In this document: one piece after another, positions 32,602-40,515 of the stretch
Layout of the letters: every line of letters starts with the position of its first letter
Position numbering within the stretch: the first letter of the stretch is position 1
Source of the DNA: JBPYFK01 sp051984675
Lineage (GTDB): Bacteria; Actinomycetota; Actinomycetes; Mycobacteriales; Pseudonocardiaceae
Reading direction: 5' to 3'
NCBI GenBank assembly: GCA_051984675.1
Contig: JBPYFK010000154.1
Span: 1-64,000, forward strand
Length of the DNA stretch: 64,000 nucleotides
Notes under the pieces: model-generated
Told to the model about the DNA's origin: nothing
The model's input: only the letters and a program-made list of their open reading frames with translations
The model's database searches: none
Position numbers and translations under genes: made by a program

Positions 32602-33273
32602 ATGCATAAACCCTCCGTGACCATCCATATGGACGCTCTGCCGTCCCACATCTGGCACGCGGCCAAGCACACCGTCGAAACGGCGCTGGCTCCGCTGTTG
32701 CTGTTCTATCTCCTGTTCAAGTTCGCGGACATGCACCTCGCCCTGCTCGCGGCGCTCGGTTGGGTGCTTTGTGCCTTGGTGTGCAGATTGGCCCTGCGTG
32801 TCCGAATTCCGGTGCTGTTGTGGCTCACCGCCGGTTTCCTTGTGCTACGCACAGTGGTCGGCTACCTGACCAACAGCTACTTCCTGTACTTCCTCGAACC
32901 CAGCGTGCAGAACTTCGTCTTCGCGTTCGTGCTGCTGGTCTCCCTGCCGTTCGAGCGGACGTTCATTGCTCGGCTCGCGGACGACTTCTGCGCGTTCCCG
33001 CCGGCCCTGACCAGCAATGCCCGGGTGCAACGGTTCTTCCGGCGCATCTCCATCCTGTGGGCGCTGGTGTTCACGCTCAACGGCATGGCCGCGTTGTGGG
33101 CGCTGGCCAGGGCGACCCTGGGCAGCTTCGTCATGGTCAGCACCATCGGCTCCTACACCGTGACCTCCGTGACGGTGGCGGTGTCGCTGCTGTGGTTCCG
33201 GCGGGAGCTGCGGGGCGAGGGCATCCAGCTGCGGTTTGGTCGGCGAGCCGAAGCCGCGAGGGCTGCCGCGTGA
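32602..33273 (+). CDS. VC0807-like membrane protein
   Basis: A 223-residue protein with about six membrane helices (TALAPLLLFYLLFKFADMHLALLAALGWVLCALV; IPVLLWLTAGFLVLRTVVGYL; FVFAFVLLVSLPFERTFIARLADDFC; ISILWALVFTLNGMAALWALA). It resembles the VC0807 family, which is distantly related to intracellular septation proteins; no function is established. The frame is open back to 32449 across the heptamer repeat, but that extension (GVPNPKPQTPNPDP) is just translated repeat. Met at 32602, or 32629, is preferred although neither has a strong ribosome-binding site. Confidence 0.7.
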   Translation: MHKPSVTIHMDALPSHIWHAAKHTVETALAPLLLFYLLFKFADMHLALLAALGWVLCALVCRLALRVRIPVLLWLTAGFLVLRTVVGYLTNSYFLYFLEPSVQNFVFAFVLLVSLPFERTFIARLADDFCAFPPALTSNARVQRFFRRISILWALVFTLNGMAALWALARATLGSFVMVSTIGSYTVTSVTVAVSLLWFRRELRGEGIQLRFGRRAEAARAAA

Positions 33274-33336
33274 GTGGGTGAACAACCCCGAACAACCGGA
33301 GCGCACCGGCCGTGCCGCCGTGACCAGTGCAACAGA

Positions 33337-33369
33337 CGGCGGCCCGTGTCTGACTGACACGGGCCGCCG
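33337..33369. terminator. Hairpin between converging membrane-protein genes
   Basis: A perfect 14-base stem (CGGCGGCCCGTGTC and its complement) closes a TGACT loop. It sits between the ends of the VC0807-like gene (plus) and the holin-like gene (minus) and can serve both directions. No T-tract is present on either side. Confidence 0.75.
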
Positions 33370-33391
33370 GTGCTGGGTCGTAACGGGGTCG

Positions 33392-33799
33392 TTACCGCTC
33401 GTAGTACTCGTGCTCGGGTTGTTCGAATCGGTCGAAGATCAGGTGCAGCAGCCAGCTGACAAGCGACACCACGATCGCGCCGAAGAAGGCAGGCCCGAAG
33501 CCGGCCACGTGGAACGCGAGGTGCAACTTGTCGGCGATCGCGGCGACGAGCCAGAACAGCAGCGCGTTCACCACCAGCCCGATGAGACCCAGGGTCACCA
33601 CGTAGAGCGCGCAACCCAGCGTCTTCACCAGCGGCTTGATCACGGCGTTGACCACACCGAAGATGAGTGCGACGACCAGCAGGGTGCCGATCTTCGCTGC
33701 GGGCGTAGCCCCGCCGAGCTTGATTCCCGGCAGCAGCGTGGTCGCGGCCAGTGCCACTGCCGTGATGATGATGTGAAAGAGATGACGCATCCGGGTCAT
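33392..33799 (-). CDS. Phage-holin-IV-like four-helix membrane protein
   Basis: A 135-residue protein with four hydrophobic helices and the wording of the actinobacterial 'mycobacterial 4 TM phage holin' family: IITAVALAATTLLPGIKL, LLVVALIFGVVNAVIKPLVKTLGCALYVVTLGLIGLVVNALLFWLV, then FGPAFFGAIVVSLVSWLLHLIF. Despite the family name these are chromosomal proteins of unknown role. The frame extends to 33994, but the extra part is arginine-rich and antisense-like; Met at 33799 (or 33790) fits the family start. Confidence 0.82.
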   Translation of the reverse strand: MTRMRHLFHIIITAVALAATTLLPGIKLGGATPAAKIGTLLVVALIFGVVNAVIKPLVKTLGCALYVVTLGLIGLVVNALLFWLVAAIADKLHLAFHVAGFGPAFFGAIVVSLVSWLLHLIFDRFEQPEHEYYER

Positions 33800-33863
33800 A
33801 CTTGCACGATCGTGTTTCGCACGGTTGTGCGGGGTCGCCCGAACGTGTCTGACGTGGTGCTGA

Positions 33864-34577
33864 TCAGTGCCCTTCGCCGTCGGCCAACTCGCCCCGGACC
33901 CGGCGTTCCAGTTCCGCGATGGCGTGGCGCGGCAGGTTCCAACCGGTCCTGCGCTCCAGCGCGGCGAGCAGCTCACGCGCTTTGAGATAGGCACTGTGGC
34001 GCTCGTTGGCGTGCTCGGAATCGCCGGCCACGGTCAGCAGCTTGATCGTGCGCTCCAGCGTGTCCCGCTCCTCCGGGGTGAACCGGCTCGCCCGCATCCG
34101 CTCGGCGGCGCTGCGAGCCGCCTGCCAGGCCCGTTCGGCGGCTTCGGCGGCGGCGACGAACTTCTCGGCGTGGTCATCGCCCGGCTGCCGGTCGGTGGCC
34201 AGCGCGGACGCCTCGGCGAAGGTCTCGACGAACCGGGCCGTGGCGGGCACGGTGGTGTCCACGAGGTCCGGCAGGCGCAGGACCTCGAGTGCGTCGCACT
34301 CGAAGGCCGCGTACTCGCTGGCGGTCCGCTGGTAGCGGGCTTGCGCGTCCTGCCATCGCTGGCGCAGCGGTGCGGGCCGGGGCGTGGCCTTGTCGGCGTC
34401 GTCCTCGGGCCATGGGCGTCCCGGTTCGCGATCGGTGGTGCGGTCCTCGGGGGAACGGGGAAGCCCTGGGCGCACTCGCCGCGCCTGCCCGATCAGAAAG
34501 GCGCGCAACACGAAGAGGAAGGGCAGCACGCCCGGCATCCAGCCCCAGTGGTCGGCGGCGACCGAAGCGGCGATCAT
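33864..34577 (-). CDS. Hypothetical protein with N-terminal helix and coiled coils
   Basis: A 237-residue protein. A short hydrophobic segment at residues 12-28 (WMPGVLPFLFVLRAFLIG) is followed by a charged Pro/Arg-rich linker. Then comes an Ala/Glu/Arg-rich helical region with heptad-like spacing (residues 70-237). RFTPEERDTLERTIKLLTVAGDSEHANERHSAYLKARELLAALERR looks like a small conserved helical domain seen in other actinobacterial hypotheticals. GGGAGG lies 7 bases before the ATG. Function unknown. It is divergent from the MarR gene with 138 bases between them. Confidence 0.72.
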   Translation of the reverse strand: MIAASVAADHWGWMPGVLPFLFVLRAFLIGQARRVRPGLPRSPEDRTTDREPGRPWPEDDADKATPRPAPLRQRWQDAQARYQRTASEYAAFECDALEVLRLPDLVDTTVPATARFVETFAEASALATDRQPGDDHAEKFVAAAEAAERAWQAARSAAERMRASRFTPEERDTLERTIKLLTVAGDSEHANERHSAYLKARELLAALERRTGWNLPRHAIAELERRVRGELADGEGH

Positions 34578-34697
34578 GGTGCGCCTCCCTCCCGCCGGGG
34601 ACGCCGTTGCCCCCTCTGCTTTCGATTATGCGCTGAGACACCACCTGAAATCGAAGGTACGCGCACGGAACAGCTCTGACTAGGATTAGATCTGAAT

Positions 34698-34715
34698 AAG
34701 AGGTATCCTCCCGGT
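34698..34715 (+). promoter_or_regulatory. Short palindrome and ribosome-binding site before the MarR gene
   Basis: GAGG-TAT-CCTC (34700-34710) lies just before the GTG start and overlaps the AAGAGG purine run that is the only ribosome-binding site candidate. The stretch before it (GATTAGATCTGAAT) is unusually AT-rich for this window and holds a second weak inverted repeat, so it is likely promoter and operator for the MarR-ABC operon. Confidence 0.4.
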
Positions 34716-35177
34716 GTGACCGCGGTGGGATTGGCCGACGAGTTGATGACGGTGATGGCCTGCTTGCGGCGCCGCGTACGCCGGCGGTTGCGGGACGAGA
34801 TGCCCGAGCCGAGGTTGCGGGGGGCTCAGGTGGAGCTGCTCCGCGTGGTCGAGGAACAGCCGGGCATCGGAGTGGTGGCGGCGGCGCGCGAGCTCCACAT
34901 GGCCGGAAACTCGGTGAGCACCCTGGTCAACCAGCTCGTGGACGCCGGAATGCTGCACCGTGAGACCGATCCACGGGACCGCCGCGCGGCGTGCCTGTGG
35001 CTGACCCCGGCCGCGCAGCAGCGGCTGGACGGCTGGCGTGCGGCGCGCGTACGGCTGGTGACCAGCGGCCTGGCCGAGCTCGACGGTGCGGAGGTGGAAG
35101 CGCTGGCGCGGGCGTTGCCGGCGTTGCGCGCCTTGCTCGGCGCGCTCGCTGACTCCGACGAAGGGGTGATCCCATGA
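34716..35177 (+). CDS. MarR-family transcriptional regulator
   Basis: A 153-residue regulator with the winged-helix fold of MarR proteins. The recognition part is LRGAQVELLRVVEEQPGIGVVAAARELHMAGNSVSTLVNQLVDAGMLHRETDPRDRRAACLWLTPAAQQRL, where DPRDRRA forms the wing. It starts with GTG. Its stop overlaps the ABC ATPase start by 4 bases (ATGA), so it probably represses its own operon and responds to a compound exported by the ABC transporter that follows. Confidence 0.9.
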   Translation: MTAVGLADELMTVMACLRRRVRRRLRDEMPEPRLRGAQVELLRVVEEQPGIGVVAAARELHMAGNSVSTLVNQLVDAGMLHRETDPRDRRAACLWLTPAAQQRLDGWRAARVRLVTSGLAELDGAEVEALARALPALRALLGALADSDEGVIP

Positions 35178-35995
35178 CGGGCGATGATCCAGGAACCGGG
35201 GTGGCGGTCCGGTGCCGTGGGCTGCAGTACCGGTTCGGCGATGTCGTCGCGGTCGACGGCGTGGATCTGGCCGTTCAGTCCGGTGAGGTGTTCGGGCTGC
35301 TCGGGCCCAACGGTGCGGGCAAGACGACCACGATCCGCTTGATCACGACCTTGCTGCCCGCCCCGGCCGGGGCGGTTGAGGTGCTCGGTGTCGATGTCGC
35401 GCGCAGCAAGCTCGCCGTCCGGCGGTTGATCGGTTACGTGCCGCAGCAGTTATCCGCCGACGCGACGCTGACCGGACGGGAGAACGCGGCGCTGTTCGCG
35501 CGACTGTTCGACGTGCCAAGGGAATTGCGAAGATCCACAGTAGACGCTGCGCTGGATGCGGTCGACCTGCTCGATGTCGCGGACCGGCAGGCGGCGACCT
35601 ACTCCGGAGGCATGATCCGGCGACTGGAGCTGGCGCAGGCGCTGGTCAGCCGGCCCAGGGTGATCGTGCTCGACGAGCCCACGATCGGACTGGACCCGGT
35701 GGCGCGGTCGAAGGTGTGGGAGCGGATCAACCAGGTGCGCCGGGAGACCGGGATGACGGTCATGGTCACCACCCACTACATGGACGAGGCGGACCAGTTC
35801 TGCGACCGGGTCGCGCTGATGCACCGAGGTCAGATCAAGGCGCTCGGAACACCTGACGAACTCAAGGCGCACCTGCCTGAGGGGTCCACATTGGATGACG
35901 TCTTCCGGGTGTTCACCGGCGACGATCTGAAGGAGAGCGGGGAGGGGATGCGCGATGTCCGAGCTGTGCGCCGCACCGCCCGCCGGCTTGGCTGA
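35174..35995 (+). CDS. ABC exporter ATPase (DrrA-like)
   Basis: A 273-residue ATP-binding subunit of an ABC-2 exporter. Walker A is GPNGAGKT, the Q-loop PQQLSAD, the signature YSGGMIRRLE, Walker B VIVLDEPTIGLD, and the switch His lies in MVTTHYMDEADQ. The class (DrrA, NodI, daunorubicin-type) exports drugs, lipids or polysaccharides. It overlaps the MarR gene by 4 bases and the permease gene by 41 bases, so the three are translationally coupled. Confidence 0.95.
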   Translation: MTGDDPGTGVAVRCRGLQYRFGDVVAVDGVDLAVQSGEVFGLLGPNGAGKTTTIRLITTLLPAPAGAVEVLGVDVARSKLAVRRLIGYVPQQLSADATLTGRENAALFARLFDVPRELRRSTVDAALDAVDLLDVADRQAATYSGGMIRRLELAQALVSRPRVIVLDEPTIGLDPVARSKVWERINQVRRETGMTVMVTTHYMDEADQFCDRVALMHRGQIKALGTPDELKAHLPEGSTLDDVFRVFTGDDLKESGEGMRDVRAVRRTARRLG

Positions 35996-36773
35996 GCGCC
36001 GGCCGAACCTGGTCCGGCTGCTGCTTTCCCGCGTGGGCACGATGTGCCTGGTAGAACTGCAAAAGCTGCGCCACGATCGCACCGAACTGGTCACTCGGGC
36101 GATCCAGCCGGCGCTGTGGCTGTTGATTTTCGGTGAGACTTTCACCAGGCTGCGCGTGATTCCCACCGGTTCCGTGCCGTACCTGGACTTCCTCGCGCCC
36201 GGCATTCTCGCTCAGTCCGCCCTGTTCGTCTCGATCTTCTACGGCATCCAGATCATCTGGGAGCGTGACGCGGGCGTGCTGGCCAAGCTTCTGGTCACTC
36301 CCACTCCGCGCGCGGCGCTGGTCACCGGCAAGGCGTTCGCCGCTGGCGTGCGCGCGCTGGTGCAGGCACTCGCGGTCCTGCTGCTCGCGGCGGTGCTCGG
36401 CGTCGGGTTGACCATCAATCCGGTGCGGCTGCTCGCGGCAGGGCTGATCATCGTGCTCGGGTCGTCCTTCTTCTGCTGCCTGTCCATCACGATCGCTGGC
36501 CTGGTGCTGTCCCGCGAGCGGCTGATGGGCATCGGTCAAGCGATCACGATGCCGCTGTTCTTCGCCTCGAACGCGCTGTATCCCGTCGAGTTGATGCCGG
36601 GCTGGCTGCGCGCGCTCAACTACATCAACCCGATGAGTTACGAGGTCGACGCCCTGCGTGGCCTGCTCATCGGGACTTCAAGTGAGCTACCGTTGGACAC
36701 CGGTGTGCTTGTGTTCGCCAGCGCGCTGGGTATCTCGGTGGCCTCGGCCCTGCTGGCCCGCCTCGCACGCTGA
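35955..36773 (+). CDS. ABC-2 exporter permease (DrrB-like)
   Basis: A 272-residue six-helix permease. LVELQKLRHDRTELVTRAIQPALWLLIFGETF at the start, the cytoplasmic WERDAGVLAKLLVTPTPRAALVTGKAF loop and MPLFFASNALYPVELMPGWLRALNYINPMSYEVDALRGLL at the end are classic for ABC-2 type exporters. It begins within the ATPase gene (41-base overlap) behind a strong GGGGAGGGG ribosome-binding site. It forms the channel for the DrrA-like ATPase. Confidence 0.95.
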   Translation: MSELCAAPPAGLAERRPNLVRLLLSRVGTMCLVELQKLRHDRTELVTRAIQPALWLLIFGETFTRLRVIPTGSVPYLDFLAPGILAQSALFVSIFYGIQIIWERDAGVLAKLLVTPTPRAALVTGKAFAAGVRALVQALAVLLLAAVLGVGLTINPVRLLAAGLIIVLGSSFFCCLSITIAGLVLSRERLMGIGQAITMPLFFASNALYPVELMPGWLRALNYINPMSYEVDALRGLLIGTSSELPLDTGVLVFASALGISVASALLARLAR

Positions 36774-36893
36774 GACTCGTTCCTTACCGAATCCGCAGCC
36801 GCTTTCTAGGAACCTCTCAGGAAGTGGCTGTGTACTGGAAAGCGAGGGATTTCGGGTTACTACGCGACCCAGTCGCGGCAGGGGGTGCGTGGG

Positions 36894-38171
36894 ATGTCAT
36901 GGCGATCGGACTTCGGGGGACCCGCCGGACACGCCGGCCCGTTTCCGGGTTACGGGGAGCATCACGGGTACGCCTGGGGCGCTTCCCAGCGACCACGACG
37001 GCGGCGCCGGCTCGGCTGGTGGTCCATCACGGCGGTCGCGGTCGCCGCGGCGGCGGTGGGCGGGTTCGGACTCGGCTACGGGTCCGGGAACTCGCCTTTC
37101 ACGTTGGCTCCCGGAGCGCACGGCAGTGCGCCGTCGGCGTCGAGCCGACCGCTGGACGCGTCTGGCGTGGCCGACAAGGTCGATCCCGGCTTGGTCGACA
37201 TCACCACGAGGTTCACCGGCCAGCCCGGTGGGGGAGCTGGCACGGGGATGGTGCTCAGCCCGAACGGCACTGTCCTGACCAACAACCACGTGATCAACGG
37301 CGCCGGCACCATCAGCGCCCGCGATGTCGGCAACGGTCGCACGTATCAGGCGGATGTCGTGGGGTACGACCGCTCGGACGACGTCGCCGTACTCCAATTG
37401 CGCGACGCATCAGGGCTTCCGACGGTGAGCATCGGTGACTCGTCCGGGGCCGGTGTCGGCGATCAGGTGTACGCGCTCGGCAATGCCGGGGGCAAGGGTG
37501 GAACCCCGTCCGAAGCGGCTGGCGCTGTCACGGCGGTGAACCGGTCGATCACCGTCAGTGACGACTCCTCCGGCAGCCTGCAACGGCTGTCCGGGTTGAT
37601 CCAGGTCAGCGCCAGCCTGCAGCCAGGTGATTCCGGTGGTGCGCTGGTGAACAGCTCCGGGCAGGTGATCGGTATGAACACCGCTGCGCCCGCCAGGCCG
37701 CAGGCGGCTGAATCCCGCTCGACCCAGGGCGCCGGGTTCGTCATCCCGATCAACAAGGCCATGGCGATCGGCAAGCAGATCGAGAACGGGCAGGCAGGAC
37801 CCAATGTCCACATTGGACCATCCGCGCTCCTGGGTGTTCGGGTGGCCCAGGTCCCCCAGGGCAGCGAGAGCGGCCAGGACGGTTCGGGCGGGCTACCGGG
37901 CGGTTTCGGAGATCAGGGCGGCTCCGGTGGGACGTCGGGCTCCGGCGCGGCGGTTGTGGGTGTGATGCCGGGCTCGCCAGCCGAGGCAGCCGGACTGCTG
38001 CCCGGTGACGTCATCACGTCGGTGGATAACCAGCCCGTCGACTCCGCGTCGGGGCTGACCAACCTGATGCAGGCCCACCGTCCGAACGACCGCGTGTCGT
38101 TGCAGTGGGTCGACCAGTCCGGCGAGCAGCACTCGGGGACCGTCCAGCTGATCGCGGGACCGCCGAACTAA
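36894..38171 (+). CDS. HtrA/PepD-like serine protease with PDZ domain
   Basis: A 425-residue membrane-anchored protease. The cytoplasmic N-terminus of about 40 residues ends in RPRRRRRLGWW, then one helix (SITAVAVAAAAVGGFGLGYG). The trypsin-like domain has all three catalytic residues: His in LTNNHVING, Asp in DRSDDVAVLQL and Ser in LQPGDSGGALVN. A Gly/Ser-rich loop separates it from the PDZ domain (GVMPGSPAEAAGLLPGDVITSVDNQPV). It would act outside the membrane in protein quality control. GTG at 36885 is an alternative start; ATG 36894 has AGGGGG 7 bases before it. Confidence 0.93.
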   Translation: MSWRSDFGGPAGHAGPFPGYGEHHGYAWGASQRPRRRRRLGWWSITAVAVAAAAVGGFGLGYGSGNSPFTLAPGAHGSAPSASSRPLDASGVADKVDPGLVDITTRFTGQPGGGAGTGMVLSPNGTVLTNNHVINGAGTISARDVGNGRTYQADVVGYDRSDDVAVLQLRDASGLPTVSIGDSSGAGVGDQVYALGNAGGKGGTPSEAAGAVTAVNRSITVSDDSSGSLQRLSGLIQVSASLQPGDSGGALVNSSGQVIGMNTAAPARPQAAESRSTQGAGFVIPINKAMAIGKQIENGQAGPNVHIGPSALLGVRVAQVPQGSESGQDGSGGLPGGFGDQGGSGGTSGSGAAVVGVMPGSPAEAAGLLPGDVITSVDNQPVDSASGLTNLMQAHRPNDRVSLQWVDQSGEQHSGTVQLIAGPPN

Positions 38172-38413
38172 CCGGCGGGTCAGTTGTCAGGACCCCCAGA
38201 CAGACTCAGCGCGGCTGGTCCACAACGCTCGGGCGATGTGGGGCACCGAACGGGCATTCACCGATCACGACGTGTTCGCGGCCGTGGTAGATGACCGGGG
38301 GTATCTCTCGTACCAGGACCGCCACCAAGGCGAGGCGTGGACGGAAGTCGAGTTCGCCGACCAACGAGTCCTAGGAGCAGCCGAGCCCGCGAGCGGTCAG
38401 CACCGTGTCGCTG

Positions 38414-38448
38414 CCGGCGCAGGCCGGTCAGGATGCGGTTGCATGACC
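38414..38448. repeat. Near-identical repeat, left copy (matches 40537-40570)
   Basis: The first 24 bases (CCGGCGCAGGCCGG continuing TCAGGATGCG) are identical to 40537-40560. After a one-base insertion and one mismatch, TGCATGACC also matches. In the right copy these bases encode the RILTGLRR tail of the HATPase-like gene. Here the minus strand still spells RILTGLRR in one frame but no gene remains around it, so this copy is a 3' gene fragment left beside the metallo-beta-lactamase/Rieske gene. Confidence 0.75.
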
Positions 38449-38458
38449 CGCCCCGGCG

Positions 38459-40090
38459 CTAGGCGATGCGGTTGTCAGGACCGTCGTCGGGGTCGTCGGA
38501 GAGTGGTCGCACTGCGATACGGGCGGAGTTCGTTGTGCACTGCCCGTCGGACAGCCGGAACGTCCAGGCGTGACCAGGGCACACGATGTGACCATCCCGG
38601 ATCTCGCCCTGTGACAGGTCGGCCATCGCGTGCGGGCAGTACCGCTGGATCTCGTACCGGCTCCCTTCGCAGGACACAACGGCCCGCTCGTTGAGTTGCT
38701 TGCGCCGCTCGTAGCGCGCGTAGGCACGATAGTTCTCTGGATTGGCGAAACGGAGGAACACCTCCAGAGGTTCGTTGTACTCGTCGGGCTCGCGACTGTT
38801 GGCGACCCGGAGGCTCAACAAGAGGTCTTCCCAGGTCAGCTTGCCATCCGCCACCAGGTTCAGCAGACGGTCCTCGGCCCCCAGAACGTAGAAGTAGTCT
38901 TCGCCACCGTACGGATACACGGAATCCTGACGCTTGGTGAAGTCAACGATTATTCGCTCGGTCTTCTCTCCGAAACTCTCGAACAGGACCCGTCCGTCGA
39001 TTCGGTTCCGAAAGAACGACGATGACGCGATGAGTGGCTGGAAGTGGTCCCGGAGTTTCGGTAGCAGGGAGCTTGGCGCATCCGGGATCTCGGCGAGCGC
39101 GCGGCGAATCAGCGGAAGGCGTGCCCGCTGGTAGGGCTTGAGGTAGCCGCGCTTGTCCGTGAAGCACTCGGCACGCGCCCGCTGCTCGTTGTCCGCCGTG
39201 TAATCCGCCTTGTCGACGAGTTCGTCGCCGGGTAGCAGGATAATCGTCTGATCAGCGAAACCCTCGCGCTGGGCATGGCGATAGAAGTCAGCCTGGGTCG
39301 GAAAGTACGAGTCCTCGTCGAAGTTGAGCTCGAAGTGCGCGGGATCGAGAAAGCACGGTGGGCCGGCCGTTGGCACGAGCCACTGAGCACCCAGGGTGGT
39401 AAAGGTATTGCGGACCGAAGCGAATTTGGTGGCCCGCTTGTGTCGGGAGATCTCCTTCTTGCGCTGAATCGTGTAGTCGTAGACATACGGGTGCCAGCTC
39501 GCCCCCGAGAACTGGATGAAAAGGTAGTCGATGTCGAAGGAGTCCCGCAGCCAGTGCAAGTCCTTCGCCGAGGGCTTCATGTCATTGACGTCGGCGATGG
39601 TACATCGAGGGGTCTCGATCATCAGGGTGCAGTCGTCCCAGATCGGCACCGACTGGACGACGGGAGTCAGCCGCAGGTCGTCCGACAGCGCGAGCCGCTG
39701 GTGGGAGGGGGCGACAATGACCTCGTTCTTGACGTGGTCGTTGAGTTCCGAGAGCAGGTGATCATCGGTGTACTTGGGGATGACGATTTTGGTCCACGGG
39801 CTCAGCGTCTGGAGAAAATCGATATCGAAATGATCCCGGTGCTCATGCGAGAGAACGACATAGTCCGCCGCACGCAGCGGATCGAGATCGAGATGATCGT
39901 TGCGCGGATACTGGTGCCAGGAGGAGAGAAACGCCCCGCGCGGGCTGAACCACGGGTCGGTCACCAGCGACGCGGTGGGCGTCTGTACATAGATGCAGGC
40001 GTGACCGTAGAACCGGACGACAACATCGGAGTCGACCACCTTGACCCTCCTCGCGTGCAGCTGGAAACCGGGCGAACATGCCGGAATCAC
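38459..40090 (-). CDS. Metallo-beta-lactamase fold protein with C-terminal Rieske domain
   Basis: A 543-residue fusion. The metallo-beta-lactamase part (about residues 22-320) has the metal motif SHEHRDHFD, after VTDPWFSPRG, and is of the UlaG/CMAH-like type. At the C-terminus a Rieske [2Fe-2S] domain shows its two ligand pairs, CPH (in IQRYCPHAMADLSQG) and CPGH (in GHIVCPGHAWTF), about 18 residues apart. Animal CMP-Neu5Ac hydroxylase joins the same two domains but with the Rieske part first. A hydroxylating or other electron-using reaction on a sugar nucleotide or natural product is a guess. Third codon positions are less GC-rich than in its neighbours, suggesting transfer. It is flanked by a 34-base near-direct repeat. 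Confidence 0.88.
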   Translation of the reverse strand: MIPACSPGFQLHARRVKVVDSDVVVRFYGHACIYVQTPTASLVTDPWFSPRGAFLSSWHQYPRNDHLDLDPLRAADYVVLSHEHRDHFDIDFLQTLSPWTKIVIPKYTDDHLLSELNDHVKNEVIVAPSHQRLALSDDLRLTPVVQSVPIWDDCTLMIETPRCTIADVNDMKPSAKDLHWLRDSFDIDYLFIQFSGASWHPYVYDYTIQRKKEISRHKRATKFASVRNTFTTLGAQWLVPTAGPPCFLDPAHFELNFDEDSYFPTQADFYRHAQREGFADQTIILLPGDELVDKADYTADNEQRARAECFTDKRGYLKPYQRARLPLIRRALAEIPDAPSSLLPKLRDHFQPLIASSSFFRNRIDGRVLFESFGEKTERIIVDFTKRQDSVYPYGGEDYFYVLGAEDRLLNLVADGKLTWEDLLLSLRVANSREPDEYNEPLEVFLRFANPENYRAYARYERRKQLNERAVVSCEGSRYEIQRYCPHAMADLSQGEIRDGHIVCPGHAWTFRLSDGQCTTNSARIAVRPLSDDPDDGPDNRIA

Positions 40091-40515
40091 GCCCGGGGCG
40101 AGACTATGACCACCTGAATGGCGACAACCTGAATGACGCCAACCTGAATCTTCCCAATGTGACAGTTTTCGACCATTGAGACGTACCCGGGAAGCTGCCG
40201 CAAGTTGCGGTCACCTGGCCGAGGGAGAGCTGGCGTCATTGAGTGTCGTGCGCCAGAAATGAGGGAGATCTGTTTGCGTGGATATGTGCGGATCTCCTCT
40301 GCGGTCTTCGTCCAGACGAAGAACCGCTCCGAGCGCATGGCAAGACGGGCGTCATGGGTGCCGAAGCCGGCCGCCCCTGCTCATCGCCGCCGGCGACGAG
40401 CCGAACGACTCCGTGACTGGATCAGGCTGGAGTGCCAGCTCCCGGACCCGTCCTCTCCGACCAGACCGCCGACGAGGTCCTCGAACGTCTCGCCAGCCGG
40501 TTCGGGGCGGGCTTG
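40091..40515. other. 425-base gap with 15-base repeats
   Basis: No gene is convincing. It holds a 15-base tandem repeat at 40112-40156 and is AT-richer than the surroundings up to about 40330. Short open frames here have no ribosome-binding site, family likeness or normal codon use. The promoter of the metallo-beta-lactamase/Rieske gene should lie here on the minus strand. Confidence 0.45.
40112..40156 (+). repeat. Three imperfect 15-base repeats, pentapeptide-like when translated
   Basis: ACCTGAATGGCGACA, ACCTGAATGACGCCA and ACCTGAATCTTCCCA lie head to tail. On the plus strand one frame reads DHLNG-DNLND-ANLNL-PNVTV and then stops at about 40180, which matches the five-residue period and the A-N-L-x-x pattern of pentapeptide-repeat proteins. 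It may be the last scrap of such a gene; without an upstream part the case is weak. Confidence 0.5.

Noticed and set aside
38236..38410. Small plus-strand frame reading HDVFAAVVDDRGYLSYQDRHQGEAW
   Set aside because: It has fair codon use for about 35 codons and looks vaguely like a propeller blade, but it has no ribosome-binding site and loses good codon use afterwards. It could be a gene scrap; not enough to call.
40087..40338. 83-codon minus-strand frame ending in IQV repeats
   Set aside because: The repeats come from the 15-base DNA repeat read in antisense. There is no ribosome-binding site or family likeness.
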